Assembly (NCBI GenBank): GCA_947628135.1
Contig: CANQYT010000016.1
Location: 1-32,830 of the forward strand
Reading direction: 5' to 3'
Source of the DNA: an uncultured Clostridia bacterium
Lineage (GTDB): Bacteria > Bacillota > Clostridia > Christensenellales > CAG-314
Length of the DNA stretch: 32,830 nucleotides
Shown piece by piece: positions 31,391 through 32,830 of this stretch (position 1 is the first letter of the stretch; each line of letters begins with the position of its first letter). A program made the translations under genes and the position numbers. The notes under the pieces are model-generated. The model saw nothing but the letters and a program-made list of their open reading frames with translations. It searched no databases and was not told where the DNA came from.

Positions 31391-31604
31391 CTGTTTATAA
31401 CCGCAAAGCGGTTGCTTCGTAATGCTACAATTATACCATAAAATAGAGAAAACGCAAGTAGAGGTCGGCGCTCCTAAATAAAAAGTAAATCCGAACCGCT
31501 CACTCGTTACGAGTATTTGATTCGGATTACACTGACGTGGTGCGTCGTCTTAAATCAATGTTGAACTCTATAACACAGACGAATATACTAACAACTCACA
31601 CGAA
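31391..31604 (-). repeat. Terminator-promoter spacer repeat, copy 2
   Basis: Second copy of 30331-30530 with a 13-base insertion near 31563-31575. Hairpin AATCCGAA/TTCGGATT near 31488-31528; promoter TTGCGT (complement of 31452-31457), 16 bases, TATAAT (complement of 31430-31435). Confidence 0.85.
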
Positions 31605-31685
31605 AGTTGTGGAGCGGAGCGCAACAAGTATAGTGTGCTATACCTACGGTATAGATGCCCGTCGTCCGTTTTGGTAAATTGAAAT

Positions 31686-32123
31686 TTATTGCTCAATATT
31701 TTTATAACTTACCGTAATATGACCTATCCCGAAAATCAGCGAACAAAGCATTAGCGGAATCGACAATACCATAATGCCGCTGAACGCAAAAAGCACGGTG
31801 GGCGTTATGGAAAGCCAAAGCATTTTTGCCTTGCCGCGCCCCTTACGGTAAAGTATCCAACCCAAAAGATACAGGGCAAGTAGCGTTCCGTTGACGGTTA
31901 AATAAACTATGAGGGCGGAATCAAACCAAAAGTCAGAATAGGTATACGGGATATTGAAAATCATAAATGCCATACAGCCAAAGCGCCCGATTTGCTCCAA
32001 AACAAGAATGACCTTGTTGTCAAATCGATTTTCAAACAAGCCTTTATCGGTTGCCGCACTGACGATATTCGGTATCATGATGATTGCAACCGCAATCAGC
32101 CCGTAATAATTAAACCAACCCAT
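31686..32123 (-). CDS. Small integral membrane protein
   Basis: A 145-residue protein with four predicted membrane helices (about 4-24, 40-62, 70-92, 104-136) and short charged loops (RKGRGKAK). No family recognised. The ATG at 32123 is preferred to an in-frame TTG six bases upstream. It follows the zinc-ribbon gene by about 22 bases and is probably co-transcribed with it. Confidence 0.75.
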   Translation of the reverse strand: MGWFNYYGLIAVAIIMIPNIVSAATDKGLFENRFDNKVILVLEQIGRFGCMAFMIFNIPYTYSDFWFDSALIVYLTVNGTLLALYLLGWILYRKGRGKAKMLWLSITPTVLFAFSGIMVLSIPLMLCSLIFGIGHITVSYKNIEQ

Positions 32124-32144
32124 AATCAACCGAAATTTGCTTTT

Positions 32145-32360
32145 TTACTCTTTGCGCTCTTTTTTCGGATATAAGTTTTCGGGCGTCTTGCAGAAAATTC
32201 GGACGACGCTTCCGCAATCGCGGCATACCGTTGCAAAGAGAACGGCTCTGCGCAACTCGCTTTTGGCAACGCATACCGCGCTGACCATAGAGGAGACGTT
32301 GCTTTCGATAAATTCTTCTCCGCCGCAAAACGGGCATTTCTCGATTTTTACTTCTTTCAT
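32145..32360 (-). CDS. Small zinc-ribbon protein, copy 2
   Basis: A 71-residue paralog of the 29177-29386 protein, with CPFCGG and CRDCGS cysteine pairs and a basic YPKKERKE end. It starts at ATG 32360 after GGAGGGGAAG. Its promoter is TTGATT, 17 bases, TATTAT on the minus strand in the spacer to its right (32396-32424 region). Both copies lie at the head of a small-gene unit next to a small membrane protein gene, so the pair may have been duplicated as a unit. Function unknown. Confidence 0.8.
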   Translation of the reverse strand: MKEVKIEKCPFCGGEEFIESNVSSMVSAVCVAKSELRRAVLFATVCRDCGSVVRIFCKTPENLYPKKERKE

Positions 32361-32447
32361 AAACTTCCCCTCCGAATTCCTGTTTATCGTTCTAATATAA
32401 TAGCATAAAACTCCGCATAAATCAAGCCCGAAACTATGCTCATAGAT

Positions 32448-32503
32448 AAAAAGTAAATCCGAACCGCTCACTCGTTACGAGTATTTGGTTCGGATTATAC
32501 TGA
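32448..32503 (-). repeat. Terminator hairpin shared with the spacer repeats, copy 3
   Basis: About 56 bases nearly identical to the hairpin part of the two spacer repeats (perfect arms 32456-32465 with 32487-32496, inner CTCGTTACGAG), but the flanking promoter part is unrelated. The hairpin is thus the shared unit; on the minus strand it is followed by TACTTTTTAT, consistent with a terminator. Confidence 0.8.
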
Positions 32504-32647
32504 CTTGTGAAAGATATTTGATTTTGATACCATTTCAATCGCCCGTTCAAAACGCCACTTGGTCGTTCAAATTGTCCTCTGACCGTTCAAATGCACCGCC
32601 GGGCGTTCAAACGCTCTTTTATTGTATCACGAGGAGATTGACGAAAA

Positions 32648-32830
32648 TTAGCTTTTCATCGCCTGAAATTCATCTTGAAGTAATCCATACAAATACAGGT
32701 CTACCCAATTCCCCTCGTTATTTCGCGTCTGGTTTCTCTGTACTCCCTCGCGTTTCATGCCCAGCTTTTCCATCAATCCAACTGACTTCACACCGTCAAT
32801 GGCTTCTGCAACTACTTTATGCAATTTCAT
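32648..32830 (-). CDS. GNAT-family acetyltransferase, C-terminal part
   Basis: Sixty residues matching the C-terminal end of RimJ/RimL-type GNAT acetyltransferases: VGLMEKLGMKREGVQRN and NWVDLYLYGLLQDEF. The acetyl-CoA motif A would lie to the right, so the gene runs off the window and the ATG at the very edge is not its real start. A gene-free stretch (32510-32645) to its left holds four short spaced CGTTCAAA-type motifs near 32550-32610. Confidence 0.75.
   Translation of the reverse strand: MKLHKVVAEAIDGVKSVGLMEKLGMKREGVQRNQTRNNEGNWVDLYLYGLLQDEFQAMKS

Noticed and set aside
30331..32503. Integron attC sites in the spacer hairpins.
   Set aside because: The outer arms have AAC/GTT at the right place but not the RYYYAAC and GTTRRRY consensus. 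The hairpin is shorter than known attC sites, and the recombinase lacks the integron integrase insert. Kept only as a loose analogy.
1..32830. CRISPR array.
   Set aside because: No series of short identical repeats with regular unique spacers was seen; the repeats present are long, few and palindromic or promoter-bearing.
1..32830. Insertion sequences or transposases.
   Set aside because: No transposase-like product was recognised on either strand; the only recombination enzyme is the tyrosine recombinase at 27652-28599.

Overview
The window looks like chromosomal DNA of an uncultured low-to-mid GC Firmicute, most likely a gut Clostridia-type bacterium. The reasons are strong AAGGAGG-type ribosome sites, near-consensus TTGACA/TATAAT promoters, GTG and TTG starts, a feoA-feoA-feoB-Cys-rich-protein operon, and a greA-lysS pair. 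I cannot place it at family level from sequence alone.

Layout. 1-1170: no gene; decayed tandem repeats with large palindromes. 1173-3602: an A+T-rich restriction-modification-like module (XRE regulator, EcoRI-type adenine methyltransferase, DUF262-HNH protein) with two matching operator palindromes on the methyltransferase promoter. 3700-4810: small orphan genes and a relic resembling the nearby TetR gene. 4856-8911: a TetR regulator divergent from a ferrous-iron uptake operon. 9058-14910: a two-gene unit with its own promoter and terminator. It encodes a three-pass membrane protein with two Rossmann-like domains and a C-terminal RyR domain, then a TIR-NB-ARC (STAND, NLR-like) protein. This is the most exciting part of the window.

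15237-18280: a P-loop kinase-like gene and a TfoX-N gene on the minus strand, then a plus-strand zinc-ribbon membrane protein module bracketed by two ~130-bp promoter-bearing direct repeats. 18330-19645: a DnaQ-like exonuclease, a small leaderless gene and tRNA-Gly(CCC). 20170-27601: a plus-strand housekeeping stretch (MazG-like, MTA/SAH nucleosidase-like, DUF362-ferredoxin, greA, lysS, two Nudix, GNAT, GyrI-like, TIGR04076, acyl-ACP thioesterase-like). 27652-32830: a XerC/D-type tyrosine recombinase followed by a minus-strand array of small orphan genes. Several of these are separated by repeated terminator-plus-promoter spacers.

How the genes work together. The TIR-NB-ARC/RyR pair is best read as a candidate anti-phage signalling system: sensing by the STAND protein, NAD+ cleavage by TIR, and response by a membrane protein whose RyR domain could bind an ADP-ribose-type signal. 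This is inference. The R-M-like module is a second, independent candidate defence locus. The recombinase-adjacent array has the look of an accessory gene collection.
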